64,000 nucleotides of DNA, from positions 1-64,000 of the forward strand of contig CAKTKC010000008.1 of NCBI GenBank assembly GCA_934569225.1, written 5' to 3'. The first letter of the stretch is position 1, and each line of letters begins with the position of its first letter. Below the pieces are notes generated by a model. The model had not been told where the DNA came from. It saw only the letters and a program-made list of their open reading frames with translations, and did not search any database. This DNA comes from an uncultured Oscillospiraceae bacterium (lineage in GTDB: Bacteria; Bacillota; Clostridia; Oscillospirales; Oscillospiraceae). A program made the translations under genes and the position numbers. This document shows positions 41,882-50,870 of this stretch, piece after piece.

Positions 41882-42950
41882 TACCGCCATACCGGCAAGC
41901 CGCCGGGTCTATATCGATTTTCTGAAAGTGATCGCCATTTATCTGGTGCTGTTCAACCACACCGGCGTAAGCGGCTTCGTCCTGTTTACCGTCCGGCAGG
42001 GGACGAAAATGTACTTTCCCCTGATGTTCAACGCCATTCTGATTAAGATTGCCGTGCCGCTGTTTTTCATGGCGTCCGGCGCGCTGCTGCTGGGGAAAGA
42101 GGAATCCTACCGGGATCTGCTGTGCAGGCGGTTTCTCCGGTTTCTTACTGTTCTGGTGGTCGCGTCCCTGATCTCGTATTTGTACACCTGCCTGCGGCAG
42201 GGCAGTCAAGCACTTTCGGCAGCATATTTCTGGACAATGCTGTACACCCACAATCTGGCTGGCTCTTACTGGTATCTGTATGCGTATCTCGCGTACATTC
42301 TCATGCTCCCCCTGCTGAGAAAGCTGGCGAAAGCCATGACCGCGCGGGAGTATCGATGGATGTTTTTGCTGTACGGGGTGGTTCATCTCCTGCAAATTCT
42401 GGAATTTCTGATTTGGAAGGGCGGGAAATCCCACAACAGTTACTTTTCACTTTTTATCGCACTGGACTATGTTTTCTACCCCCTGATGGGCTACTACATT
42501 GACCGGTGCATGAAGGATGCCGAGTTCACGGTCAGGCGGCTGCTCACCATGACGGCGGTCAGTGTTGCCGCCATTGTGGTTTGCTGTCTGATGACTCATT
42601 ACAGCTGCACCCTGACCGGCGGATGGGATGAGGAAAACTGCCAGACCTTCTTCAGCACCCTGATCTTCCTGCCCACCGTCACGGTGTACTACGGGGTGAA
42701 GCTGCTCTTTCTGCGGCATCCGCCGACGGAACGGCTGAAGAAGATCATCGTCGCAGCCAGCGAGACGACCTTCGGCCTTTACCTGATCAACCATATCTGT
42801 CTTGAAGAGACTCTTCCTGTGTTCGCGGCTTTGTATCCCCATATGCGGGTGCTGATTGCGTGCTGGATATGGACGCTCTGCGCCTGCCTTCTGGGCGGCG
42901 GCATCACCTTCCTTGTGAAGAAGATTCCCGGCGTCCGCAAGTTCCTGTAA
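41871..42950 (+). CDS. Acyltransferase family 3 membrane protein
   Basis: 359 aa with about ten hydrophobic helices. RRVYIDFLKVIAIYLVLFNHTGVSGF contains the catalytic-type His of the Acyl_transf_3 family that O-acylates surface glycans, peptidoglycan or lipids. ATG 41871 overlaps the mtaB stop by 11 bp. The acceptor is unknown. Confidence 0.86.
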   Translation: MKHDTAIPASRRVYIDFLKVIAIYLVLFNHTGVSGFVLFTVRQGTKMYFPLMFNAILIKIAVPLFFMASGALLLGKEESYRDLLCRRFLRFLTVLVVASLISYLYTCLRQGSQALSAAYFWTMLYTHNLAGSYWYLYAYLAYILMLPLLRKLAKAMTAREYRWMFLLYGVVHLLQILEFLIWKGGKSHNSYFSLFIALDYVFYPLMGYYIDRCMKDAEFTVRRLLTMTAVSVAAIVVCCLMTHYSCTLTGGWDEENCQTFFSTLIFLPTVTVYYGVKLLFLRHPPTERLKKIIVAASETTFGLYLINHICLEETLPVFAALYPHMRVLIACWIWTLCACLLGGGITFLVKKIPGVRKFL

Positions 42951-43038
42951 CGGAAAACCGCGGTTTTCCGCCGTTTCTTGCAATTTTGCGCTTTTCGTGG
43001 TAAGATAACGCTAATGTTTGATTCTCAGGAGGAACCCC

Positions 43039-43584
43039 ATGAAAACCCTGATGCACATTTGCTGTGCGCCCTGTGCCAATCAGCCCATCGAGGTGCTTCG
43101 CACCGACGGCTTTGAGGTCACGGGCTTCTGGTATAATCCCAACATCCATCCCGTCACCGAGTATCGCGCCCGGCGGAACTGTCTGCAAGCATACGCCGAG
43201 GAAATCGAACTTCCCCTGATCCTCCGCAACGACTACGGTCTGCGCCCCTTCGTCCGGGCGGTGGTGGAGGATATTCCGGGGCGGTGCGTCAAGTGCTACG
43301 AAATGCGCCTGTTTGAGACTGCCCGTCAGGCCGCCGAGGGGGGCTTTGACAGCTTTACGTCCTCCCTGTTCATCAGTCCCTACCAGAAGCACGAGCTGAT
43401 GCGGGAGGTGGCCGAGCGGGCGGCGGCGGAGTACGGTGTGCAGTTTTTGTACCGGGATTTCCGCCCCTATTTCCGCGCCGGGCAGGAGTTTGCCCGGGAA
43501 CACGGCTTTTACATGCAGAAATACTGCGGCTGCATCTTCTCCGAGGAGGAGCGGTACATGAAGCCCAAGAAAATTCTTCCCTGA
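43039..43584 (+). CDS. queH: Epoxyqueuosine reductase QueH
   Basis: 181 aa. The CC pair at 8-9 (HICCAPC), RCVKCYEMRL (CxxC) and the late YCGCIFSEEERY are the cysteines of QueH (formerly DUF208), which carries a [4Fe-4S] cluster and a second iron. It does the last step of queuosine synthesis on tRNA. AGGAGGAACCCC precedes ATG 43039. Confidence 0.92.
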   Translation: MKTLMHICCAPCANQPIEVLRTDGFEVTGFWYNPNIHPVTEYRARRNCLQAYAEEIELPLILRNDYGLRPFVRAVVEDIPGRCVKCYEMRLFETARQAAEGGFDSFTSSLFISPYQKHELMREVAERAAAEYGVQFLYRDFRPYFRAGQEFAREHGFYMQKYCGCIFSEEERYMKPKKILP

Positions 43585-43602
43585 GTGGGAAGTGGAGGTA
43601 TT

Positions 43603-44754
43603 ATGTCAACTTATGAATTTTCCGTCCCCTGCCTGTTCGGGCTTGAGGGCATTGCCGGCGACGAGCTGCGGCGGCTGGATATCCCCAACGTCCGGGTGGA
43701 AAACGGCCGGGTGCTGTTTTCCGGAGAAATCCGGGACATGGCGAAGGCCAATATCTGCCTGCGCACCGGCGAGCGGGTGCTGATCGTGCTGGCGGACTTC
43801 CCGGCGAAGACCTTTGAAGAGCTGTTTCAGGGGGTCTGCCGGGCGAATCTGGAGGATTTTATCCCCAAAGACGGTAGCTTCCCGGTGAAGGGGCACTGCC
43901 TGAACAGCCAGCTCATGAGCGTCCCGGACTGTCAGGCCATTGTGAAGAAGGCCGCCTCCCGGCGTCTGGGGGAAAAATACGGCGTCAGCTGGCTCCCGGA
44001 GACCGGGGCAAAGTACCAGCTGCAATTTTCCATTATGAATGACCGGGTGCAGCTGTATCTGGACACCTCCGGCCAGGGCCTGCACAAGCGGGGCTACCGC
44101 GCCGTGGGCAACGACGCGCCATTGCGGGAGACCCTGGCTGCCGCCATGGTCCAGCTGACCCGCTACCGGGGACGGGAATTTCTGTGGGATCCCTTCTGCG
44201 GCTCCGGCACCATTCCCATCGAGGCGGCGCTGATCGCCCGGAACGCCGCTCCCGGCGGCCGCCGCCGGTTCGTGGCGGAGGCATTCGCATGGAGCGACAG
44301 CAGCATCTGGGACGCGGTTCGGGAGGAAGCAAAGGCAAAGGAATTCCACGGAAAGTATCAGATCCTCGGCTCGGACAACGACCCCAAGTGCGTCTCCCTA
44401 GCCATGGCTAATGCCCGGAAGGCGGGGGTGGGCGACATCATCCGCTTCGCCGACGGCGACGCCACCAAAATGGATCTGCCCGCCCAGTCCGGCATTCTCA
44501 TCGGCAACCCGCCCTACGGCCAGCGGATGCTGGAGCAGCAGAGCGCCCAGCGGCTCTACGCCGCGCTGGGGCGGCACCTGAAATACGCTGACGGCTGGAA
44601 GAAATTCATCATCACCTCCGAGCCGGAGTTCGAGCATTACTTCGGCCGCCGCGCCGACAAGAAGCGCAAGCTTTACAACGGCATGATCAAGTGCGACTAC
44701 TATATGTACACCGACAATTCCCGGAAAAACCAGAAAAGGGATGACAAAAAATGA
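43603..44754 (+). CDS. THUMP-domain class I SAM-dependent RNA methyltransferase
   Basis: 383 aa. The ferredoxin-like plus THUMP region (1-155) is followed by a Rossmann methyltransferase with LWDPFCGSGTIPIEAALIARN (SAM loop, ~193-213) and GILIGNPPYGQRM (catalytic NPPY). It is the half-size RlmL/YpsC-type protein that methylates 23S rRNA G2445 or a similar guanine. AGTGGAGGTATT precedes ATG 43603. The stop overlaps the lipid kinase start. Confidence 0.9.
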   Translation: MSTYEFSVPCLFGLEGIAGDELRRLDIPNVRVENGRVLFSGEIRDMAKANICLRTGERVLIVLADFPAKTFEELFQGVCRANLEDFIPKDGSFPVKGHCLNSQLMSVPDCQAIVKKAASRRLGEKYGVSWLPETGAKYQLQFSIMNDRVQLYLDTSGQGLHKRGYRAVGNDAPLRETLAAAMVQLTRYRGREFLWDPFCGSGTIPIEAALIARNAAPGGRRRFVAEAFAWSDSSIWDAVREEAKAKEFHGKYQILGSDNDPKCVSLAMANARKAGVGDIIRFADGDATKMDLPAQSGILIGNPPYGQRMLEQQSAQRLYAALGRHLKYADGWKKFIITSEPEFEHYFGRRADKKRKLYNGMIKCDYYMYTDNSRKNQKRDDKK

Positions 44755-45677
44755 AACACCTGTTCATCATCAACCCGGCTGCGGGCAGCTGGGATCACAC
44801 GAAGCAGTACACCGCCGCCATCGTGGAAAGCTGCAATGCCCGGGGGCTGGACTACCGCGTTGAGGTATCCAAGGCTCCGGGAGAATGCCGCCGCATCACC
44901 CGGGAAGCGGGCTTGACCGGAGAAGAATACCGCGTCTACGCCTGCGGCGGCGACGGCACCCTGAACGAAGTCGCGTCGGGGGCAGCGGGATTTCCCAACG
45001 TGGCCATCACTGCCTATTCCGGCGGCAGCGGAAACGACTTTGTCCGGCTCTTCAGCGAACCCGCCGCCTTTTCCAATCTGGAGCGGCTGCTGGACGCCAG
45101 GGAAGTCACCTTCGACATGATCCGCTGCAACGACGATTACGCCCTGAACATCTGCTCTGTGGGCTTAGACGCCCGCATCGGCACCGATGTCGCCCGGTAC
45201 AAGCGGCTTCCTCTGCTCCAGGGCTTCCGCGCCTATGCCGCGTCCACGGTGGTGAACGTGGTGCGGGGCATTGCGGAGCACTATGTGGTCGAGATCTGCG
45301 GCGAGACCATCGACGCCCAGCAGACCATGATCTGCGTGTGCAACGGGCGGTTCTACGGCGGCGGCTTCAACCCCGTACCGGAGGCCGACCCCACCGACGG
45401 GCTTCTGGACGTGCTTCTGGTGAAGAAGGTGAGCCGCTTGCAGGTGTCCTCCATCATCGGGAAATACAAGAACGGCCAGTACAAGGACTATCCCGACATT
45501 ATCCGCCATTTCCGGACGGACAGTCTGAAAATCCTCTGCGACAAGCCCACCGCCATCAACTTAGACGGAGAGCTGCGCACCTCCGACGTGGTGAACATCT
45601 CCGTGGCGAAGGAGAAGGTGCGCTTCTTCTATCCCAAGGATTTGAGCTGGCAGGCAAAGGAACCGGCGCACTGCTGA
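44751..45677 (+). CDS. Diacylglycerol/lipid kinase family protein (YegS/DgkB-like)
   Basis: 308 aa. INPAAGSWD at the start, VYACGGDGTLNEVASGAAG (~63-80, the GGDGT nucleotide-binding motif), SGGSGNDFVRLF, and LNICSVGLDARI match the DAGK catalytic family. It phosphorylates diacylglycerol or a related lipid at the membrane. ATGA overlap with the methyltransferase gene. Confidence 0.9.
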   Translation: MKHLFIINPAAGSWDHTKQYTAAIVESCNARGLDYRVEVSKAPGECRRITREAGLTGEEYRVYACGGDGTLNEVASGAAGFPNVAITAYSGGSGNDFVRLFSEPAAFSNLERLLDAREVTFDMIRCNDDYALNICSVGLDARIGTDVARYKRLPLLQGFRAYAASTVVNVVRGIAEHYVVEICGETIDAQQTMICVCNGRFYGGGFNPVPEADPTDGLLDVLLVKKVSRLQVSSIIGKYKNGQYKDYPDIIRHFRTDSLKILCDKPTAINLDGELRTSDVVNISVAKEKVRFFYPKDLSWQAKEPAHC

Positions 45678-45687
45678 AAAATACATA

Positions 45688-45719
45688 AACGCGGACATTT
45701 CACCCGAAATGTCCGCGTT
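45688..45719. terminator. Bidirectional terminator between lipid kinase and GH25 genes
   Basis: A 13-bp stem (45688-45700 with 45707-45719), then TTTTT on the plus strand; the minus-strand GH25 gene ends at 45722. Confidence 0.85.
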
Positions 45720-45721
45720 TT

Positions 45722-46780
45722 TTACGGCATATACACATTGATATCCACATCAGCGTTGATGCCGGGGACTCTGCCCGTGCAGGTGTACTGCCACATTTCC
45801 ACCTTCCAGGGGTAGCGCATTCTGTCCTGATACAGCGCCAGCCAGAAGGGGAAATCCTCCAGTTCGCTCAGGTAGTACAGGTTTTCCGACTGGTGCCAGT
45901 TGAAGTAGACCATGGGCTGATAGCCCAGACCCTTCATTTTCTCGCAGAAGTACAGCTGGATATCCGTCAGCGTCCGGGCGTCCATGTTGGCCGTCCGGGC
46001 ATCGCTGGTGGGAATTTCCCAGTCCAATATGATGGGCATGTCCAGCCGGTAGTCCCCCAGAATGCTCAGCATGTATTCGATCTCCTGATCGGCCTCATCC
46101 ATGTTCAGCGCCTGAGAAAAGAAGTACGCGCCGATGGGAAGCCCCGCCTCCGTCGCTCCTGCAAGATTCTTCTGGGCGTATTCGTCCTCCACCAGCTTGC
46201 CGCTGCCGTAGCCCCGATAGCCTAAGCGGATGATGGCAAAGTCAATGCCGGAACGGGCGACCTTCTTCCAGTCGATGTCCCCCTGAAACGCGGAGACATC
46301 CACGCCGGAATAGCTGTCAGTGCGCAGACAGGTCAGGTAGTTATGGCTGTTGTACTGGAAATCCAGACGCCCGTAGGGGTTCGGATCCGGGGGGATGGTC
46401 GGCTCGGCGGTGGGTTCCGTTTCCTCCGGCTCCGTTTCCGGCTCCGGGGCAACCGGCGGCTCCGTCATTTCCTCGTGATGCCGCCGCACCACCAGGGCTT
46501 CCGGGTCGTCCGCGGCCTTGTAATAGGGGCGGCACAGGATCGCCACCCATGCCAGCGCCGCCGCGGCAAGTAAGGCGATGGCGGCCAGGATCCATTCCGG
46601 ACGAATCCGTTTTTTCGGCGGGGCAGGCAGTTCCGGCGGGTAGATTTCATCTAGGATTACCACGGAATCTTCCGTGGAAAAATCTTCCTCCGGGACAGGC
46701 TCGCCCGGCCGCAGCGGCGGCATTCCTTCCGGCTTCTGAGCCTCGGCTGCCTCGTTTTCCAAATTGTCAATGGTTTCCAT
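45722..46780 (-). CDS. Membrane-anchored GH25 lysozyme-like protein
   Basis: 352 aa. A ~60-residue acidic cytoplasmic segment, one membrane helix (~62-84), a Pro/Glu/Thr-rich stalk (EPETEPEETEPTAEP) and a C-terminal GH25 domain starting YSGVDVSAFQGDIDWKKV (~160). The acidic pair of the active site is MPIILDWEIP. It is N-acetylmuramidase-like, held at the outer face. AAAGGAGGCGGGTC precedes ATG 46780. Confidence 0.87.
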   Translation of the reverse strand: METIDNLENEAAEAQKPEGMPPLRPGEPVPEEDFSTEDSVVILDEIYPPELPAPPKKRIRPEWILAAIALLAAAALAWVAILCRPYYKAADDPEALVVRRHHEEMTEPPVAPEPETEPEETEPTAEPTIPPDPNPYGRLDFQYNSHNYLTCLRTDSYSGVDVSAFQGDIDWKKVARSGIDFAIIRLGYRGYGSGKLVEDEYAQKNLAGATEAGLPIGAYFFSQALNMDEADQEIEYMLSILGDYRLDMPIILDWEIPTSDARTANMDARTLTDIQLYFCEKMKGLGYQPMVYFNWHQSENLYYLSELEDFPFWLALYQDRMRYPWKVEMWQYTCTGRVPGINADVDINVYMP

Positions 46781-46898
46781 GACCCGCCTCCTTTCCTGCA
46801 TTCTTACGATACAGTATACCACATTTTTCGCGCCGTGCCAATAGGAATCGGGCGCTTAAGGCAATCTTAAACATTCCGTTAATTTTGGTCATAAGCTG

Positions 46899-46926
46899 TT
46901 GCATTCGCCGCTTTTTACAATATAAT
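46899..46926 (+). promoter_or_regulatory. Promoter of the zinc-ribbon membrane protein gene
   Basis: TTGCAT (46899-46904), a 16-bp spacer and TATAAT (46921-46926), 37 bp before the start. Confidence 0.75.
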
Positions 46927-46962
46927 AATGAATAAACATTTCTCTGGCAAAAGGTGATTTTT

Positions 46963-47376
46963 ATGAATGGAATCAGCAGCTGGCTCCGGCAGTTTTCCGC
47001 GAAACTCTCTGCGGGACTGCGCAGCTTCATGGCCGGGCGTTACGGCACCGACCGGCTGAATATGGTAATTCTGTGTGCGGGTCTGTTTTGCAGCCTGCTG
47101 TCGGTGTGGGTCACGGCGGCACCGATGAATATTGTCTTCTGGGCGCTGAGCTACGGCCTGATGATCTGGGCGATTTTCCGCACCCTGTCCCGGAACACCT
47201 ACAAGCGGTATCAGGAAAACCGGAAATTTCTCCAGTTTTTCACTCGCCTGAAGGACAGACAGAACCGCTATTTTGACTGCCCCAAGTGCCGCCAGCTGGT
47301 GCGCGTCCCCAGAGGAAAGGGGAAAATCGCCATCACTTGCCCCCGGTGCAAGGAAAAGTTCATCCGGAAGACTTGA
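46963..47376 (+). CDS. Small membrane protein with C-terminal zinc ribbon
   Basis: 137 aa. Two hydrophobic helices (LNMVILCAGLFCSLLSVWVTA and MNIVFWALSYGLMIWAIFR) are followed by a basic helix and a zinc ribbon (FDCPKCRQLVRVPRGKGKIAITCPRCKEKF). Similar proteins in Clostridia are uncharacterised. AAAGGTGATTT precedes ATG 46963. Single-gene transcript between its own promoter and terminator. Confidence 0.78.
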   Translation: MNGISSWLRQFSAKLSAGLRSFMAGRYGTDRLNMVILCAGLFCSLLSVWVTAAPMNIVFWALSYGLMIWAIFRTLSRNTYKRYQENRKFLQFFTRLKDRQNRYFDCPKCRQLVRVPRGKGKIAITCPRCKEKFIRKT

Positions 47377-47380
47377 CAGA

Positions 47381-47419
47381 CACAAGCCGCCGCAAAGTTT
47401 CACTTTGCGGCGGCTTGTG
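47381..47419. terminator. Terminator between zinc-ribbon and deacetylase genes
   Basis: A perfect 17-bp stem (47381-47397 with 47403-47419) with a 5-nt loop, then CGTTTCTG. Confidence 0.82.
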
Positions 47420-47427
47420 CGTTTCTG

Positions 47428-48204
47428 TCATGACGCAAACAATTCCTCCACCGTGGCGAACCGGTAGCCCTCTTCCTCCCATTTGGTCAGCAGCTCGTCG
47501 AGGATTTCCGCGTTGGTTCTGGAGGTGGAGTGGAGCAGCACCACCGCGCCGGGGTGGGTTCTCGGCAGCAGCTTTGCAAACGCCTGCTCCCGGGTGGGCT
47601 GGGAGTCGTTGTTCCAGTCCACATAGGCAAGGCTCCAGAAAACTGTCCGGTAGCCCAGCTCCTGCGCCATGCGGAGGTTTTCCTCACTGTAGATTCCCTG
47701 GGGCGGACGGTAGTATTTGGGCATGTCCTGACCGGTGGTGTCCTTGTACAGCGCTTCCAGGTCTTGCAGCTCCTTCGTGAACGCTGCTTTGCCGGAAATT
47801 TTGCTCATGTCGTAGTGGTGCATGGTGTGGTTGCCCACGGTATGCCCTTCCTCCGTCATCCGGCGTACCAGATCGGCGTTTTTCTCAATGTAGTTGCCCA
47901 CCAGGAAAAAGGCGGCCTTGACGTTGTGCTTTTGCAGGGTGTCCAGAATTTTCTCCGTGCAGCCGTTTTCGTAGCCCGCGTCAAAGGTCAGGTACAGCAC
48001 CTTTTCCGACGTGCTGCCGATGTACGCGGCGTCGTACCGCTTTAACTGGTCGATTCCGGCATTGCCGACGGGCGGCGCGCCCTCCTGCCGGAAGCTCAGC
48101 CCCCAGGAGCCGGTGGGCAGGGCGCTGCCCGAAAAAATCCCCACCGCCGTCACCGCCGCCGCGGTCAGCGCCGCCAGTAAGATCAATAAATCCCGTTTTC
48201 GCAA
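47428..48204 (-). CDS. Polysaccharide deacetylase, PdaA-like
   Basis: 258 aa. A signal anchor (7-25) is followed by a NodB domain: YLTFDAGYENG (the usual DD reads DA, as in the PdaA group), VGNHTMHHYDMS (HxxxH metal ligands), YYRPPQGIYSEEN and VVLLHSTSRTNAEIL. PdaA-type enzymes deacetylate muramic acid on the way to muramic-delta-lactam of spore cortex, which fits a spore-former. A role in vegetative wall is also possible. Confidence 0.88.
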   Translation of the reverse strand: MRKRDLLILLAALTAAAVTAVGIFSGSALPTGSWGLSFRQEGAPPVGNAGIDQLKRYDAAYIGSTSEKVLYLTFDAGYENGCTEKILDTLQKHNVKAAFFLVGNYIEKNADLVRRMTEEGHTVGNHTMHHYDMSKISGKAAFTKELQDLEALYKDTTGQDMPKYYRPPQGIYSEENLRMAQELGYRTVFWSLAYVDWNNDSQPTREQAFAKLLPRTHPGAVVLLHSTSRTNAEILDELLTKWEEEGYRFATVEELFAS

Positions 48205-48207
48205 AAA

Positions 48208-48250
48208 ACATCCCCTCCCTGGGACATCCTATGCCCTGGGGAGGGGATGT
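48208..48250 (-). terminator. Terminator of the ADP-ribosylglycohydrolase gene
   Basis: ACATCCCCTCCC pairs with GGGAGGGGATGT around an inner GGG/CCC; on the minus strand TTTTTTGCG follows. It lies directly before the deacetylase start. Confidence 0.82.
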
Positions 48251-48262
48251 ATTCATTTTCGG

Positions 48263-49363
48263 TTACTGTCCGCCGTGGAGGTATTTGTAGTCCCAGTCCA
48301 GATCGAACAGCTTGTTGCCCCGCTCCATGGGACAGCCGGTGTACAGGTCGTCCGCCAGCTCCCGCAGAACCTCCGCAGGCTCCAGGCACTCGATATAAAA
48401 GTCCGGCAGGGCTTCCTCCCCCAGCCGCGCTCCCAGGATGGCGCCGGTGACGGCACCCACAGCGGCGCTGCGGCCGGAGTGGTTCACCGCCGCGATCATG
48501 GCGCTGTCGAAGTCGGCGGAGTTGGTCAGGCAGGTGTAAATGGCCCCGGCAAGCACCTGGGCGGCGCTGTCGCAGCCTAAGCGCTCCATAACGTCCACAG
48601 GGCTGAGATTGGGGGATTCCGAGTAGGTGATGGCGTGGCGCACCAATGTCGCGACCTCGAAGGCCTGGCTGTACTGGTGGCCGAACTGTTCCTTCATGGC
48701 CTCCACAGATTCCACCACCAGGCGTTTCAGGGGCAGATGGGGCTGACGGATAAGACGGCTCATGATGTGCGCCAGCACCGCCCCGGAGAGAAACGCCGAA
48801 GGATTTCCCTGGGTCAGCGCCACGGCTTCCGCCCCCAGCAGATCGATCTCATGCTGGTCGGTGCGGTCTTCGTGGAAAAACAGCCCGACGCCGATGGCGG
48901 TGGTGATGCCGCCGGGGCCGTCATAATTGTTGGCGGGGGTTTCGGGGGTTCCCAGAGCGGGGCGGCTGAGGGTGTCCAGCATCCGGGTGTCCATGCAGTG
49001 GCGGCGGCAAAGCTCGGCTTTCCGCAGAAGCCAGCAATAATTCCGGGTGGGGCGTCCCCAGGGGCGCTGAGAGGCGGCCCATTCCCGGCTGCTCATGCCC
49101 ACGTATTTGATAAAGGGCGCCATTTTCCCCAGCATCTGCCCCCGGGTCAGGCCAAACAGCAGACCGTTGCAGGTGAACGCCGCCAGCTGGGTATAGGAGG
49201 TGACGTCGGCATAGCCGTTGACCAGATCGTAGCCCAGCAGGCCGTTGGGGCCGTAGTCCTCCTGAATCTCCTGCCAGCTGCGGTTGTCCACGGTGTATCC
49301 CATGGCGTCCCCCACTGCCAGTCCCAGCAGGCACCCACGGTATGACGACTGCGAAACGGCCAT
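48263..49363 (-). CDS. ADP-ribosylglycohydrolase family protein
   Basis: 366 aa, all alpha. RGCLLGLAVGDAMGYTVDNRSW at the N-terminus and AAVNHSGRSAAVGAVTGAILGARLG near 300 are the DraG/ARH motifs. The canonical C-terminal D-x-D-S-T Mg2+ motif reads NHSGRSAAVGAV instead, so one metal Asp is replaced by His/Ser. The N-terminal acidic ligands near 52-55 (YADVTSYTQ) are also altered from the usual (D/E)DT. Activity on ADP-ribose may therefore differ. AGGGGAGGGACAGAT precedes ATG 49363. Confidence 0.83.
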   Translation of the reverse strand: MAVSQSSYRGCLLGLAVGDAMGYTVDNRSWQEIQEDYGPNGLLGYDLVNGYADVTSYTQLAAFTCNGLLFGLTRGQMLGKMAPFIKYVGMSSREWAASQRPWGRPTRNYCWLLRKAELCRRHCMDTRMLDTLSRPALGTPETPANNYDGPGGITTAIGVGLFFHEDRTDQHEIDLLGAEAVALTQGNPSAFLSGAVLAHIMSRLIRQPHLPLKRLVVESVEAMKEQFGHQYSQAFEVATLVRHAITYSESPNLSPVDVMERLGCDSAAQVLAGAIYTCLTNSADFDSAMIAAVNHSGRSAAVGAVTGAILGARLGEEALPDFYIECLEPAEVLRELADDLYTGCPMERGNKLFDLDWDYKYLHGGQ

Positions 49364-49434
49364 ATCTGTCCCTCCCCTGCAAATATCTTCCTCCGCTTAT
49401 TATACCCTCCGACCCGGGAAAAGGCAAGGGAAAT

Positions 49435-50802
49435 CTACGCCAGCCCCCCGGAAATCGCCGCCAGCGCCGCCGACAGCCGTTCCTCCTTCAGGCCGGAGTA
49501 ATTGATCACCAGACAGTGCAAATCTTCCGACTGGTCGTGGTAGTAGCTGCTCAAAGCTCTGACCCGGATGCCCAGCGTTGCCAGCTTTTCCGTCAGCGAC
49601 TGATCGGAAAGGGACGTATCCACGTTCAGCAGGAAATGCAGTCCCGCGTCCTGTTCCTGAATGGTCAGCTTGTGGGAAAAGCTGCAATTTTCCAGCAGAG
49701 AAACCACGGTATTCCGGCGGCTTTTGTAGAATTTCCGCATTCGGTTGATGTGCTTCTCAAAAAAGCCCCGGCCTATAAACCGCGCCAGCGTGTATTGCTC
49801 AAAGCTGGGAACGGTGCAGCTGTAGAACCCCAGCTTCTGCTGGAACGCCGCCATCAGCCCCGCGGGCAGCACCATGTAGCTGATTCGGATGGAGGGCGCA
49901 AGGCTCTTGGAGAAGCTGTTCATGTAGATCACCCGTCCGCCGTCGTCCAGGGACTGCATGGCGGGTACGGGATGGGCGTCGAAGCGGAATTCCGAGTCGT
50001 AGTCGTCCTCGATGATCCATTTTTCGCCCCCATTTGCCCAGTCCAGCAGCTCCCGTCTCCGGCTCACCGGGGTGACGATGCCGGTTGGAAAGTGGTGGGA
50101 GGGGGAGATGTGCAGCACGTCGGCGCTGCCGAGACTTTCCGGGAGGACGCCCCGGTCGTCCATGGCGGCGCTGACGGTCTGAACGCCCCCGGCGGCGTAG
50201 ATCTTCCGGATTTTTCCGTACCCCGGCTCCTCCACTGCGTAGACCTTCTCCCGCCCCAGCAACTGGATCAGAAGATTGTACAGAAAGTCCGTTCCCGCGC
50301 CGATCAGGATGTTCTCCGGATCCACCCGCATTCCCCGGAAGGCCGCCAGATGTCCGGCAATGGCTTGCCGCAGCTCCGGGATGCCCCGGTTGGGCAGGGG
50401 CGCGAGAAGCGCTTCTCCAAAGTCCAGCATGACCTCCCGCTGCAACCGCGACCAGACGGAGAAGGGAAACTGCTCCGTGCCGTTGGCGGTCAGGTCGAGA
50501 AGGCAGGCTGCGTCCTCCTTCGGGCGGCACACCGGGGCGGCGGGCACCGGGGCGCGGCGCTCCACCGTCTCCACGAAATAGCCCACCTTCTCCTTTGAGC
50601 AGATGTAGCCCTCGGACAGCAGCTGGCTGTAGGCGGTTTCCACGGTGATCTTGCTGACCTCCAGATTCTCCGCCAGCGCCCGTTTTGAGGGCAGCTTTTC
50701 CCCGGGACGCAGCGCCCCGGACAGAATATCCCCCCGGATGCAGCGGTAAAGCGCTTCATAAAGGGGGACACCCGGGGATTTTTTCAGCTCGTAGGTTAAC
50801 AT
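49435..50802 (-). CDS. MocR/PdxR family transcriptional regulator
   Basis: 455 aa. An N-terminal GntR winged helix (GVPLYEALYRCIRGDILSGALRPGEKLPSKRALAENLEVSKITVETAYSQLLSEGY, 11-66) is fused to an aminotransferase-fold domain with the PLP lysine in MNSFSKSLAPSIRISYMVLP. This architecture senses PLP or an amino acid adduct and controls PLP synthesis or amine use. No pdx genes are adjacent. CAAGGAGAAGAAGTT precedes ATG 50802. Confidence 0.9.
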   Translation of the reverse strand: MLTYELKKSPGVPLYEALYRCIRGDILSGALRPGEKLPSKRALAENLEVSKITVETAYSQLLSEGYICSKEKVGYFVETVERRAPVPAAPVCRPKEDAACLLDLTANGTEQFPFSVWSRLQREVMLDFGEALLAPLPNRGIPELRQAIAGHLAAFRGMRVDPENILIGAGTDFLYNLLIQLLGREKVYAVEEPGYGKIRKIYAAGGVQTVSAAMDDRGVLPESLGSADVLHISPSHHFPTGIVTPVSRRRELLDWANGGEKWIIEDDYDSEFRFDAHPVPAMQSLDDGGRVIYMNSFSKSLAPSIRISYMVLPAGLMAAFQQKLGFYSCTVPSFEQYTLARFIGRGFFEKHINRMRKFYKSRRNTVVSLLENCSFSHKLTIQEQDAGLHFLLNVDTSLSDQSLTEKLATLGIRVRALSSYYHDQSEDLHCLVINYSGLKEERLSAALAAISGGLA

Positions 50803-50870
50803 AACTTCTTCTCCTTGGGTGTAGGGAATTGAACTAACAGACGATTGGGATTTTTTACGGCGAACCGGTT

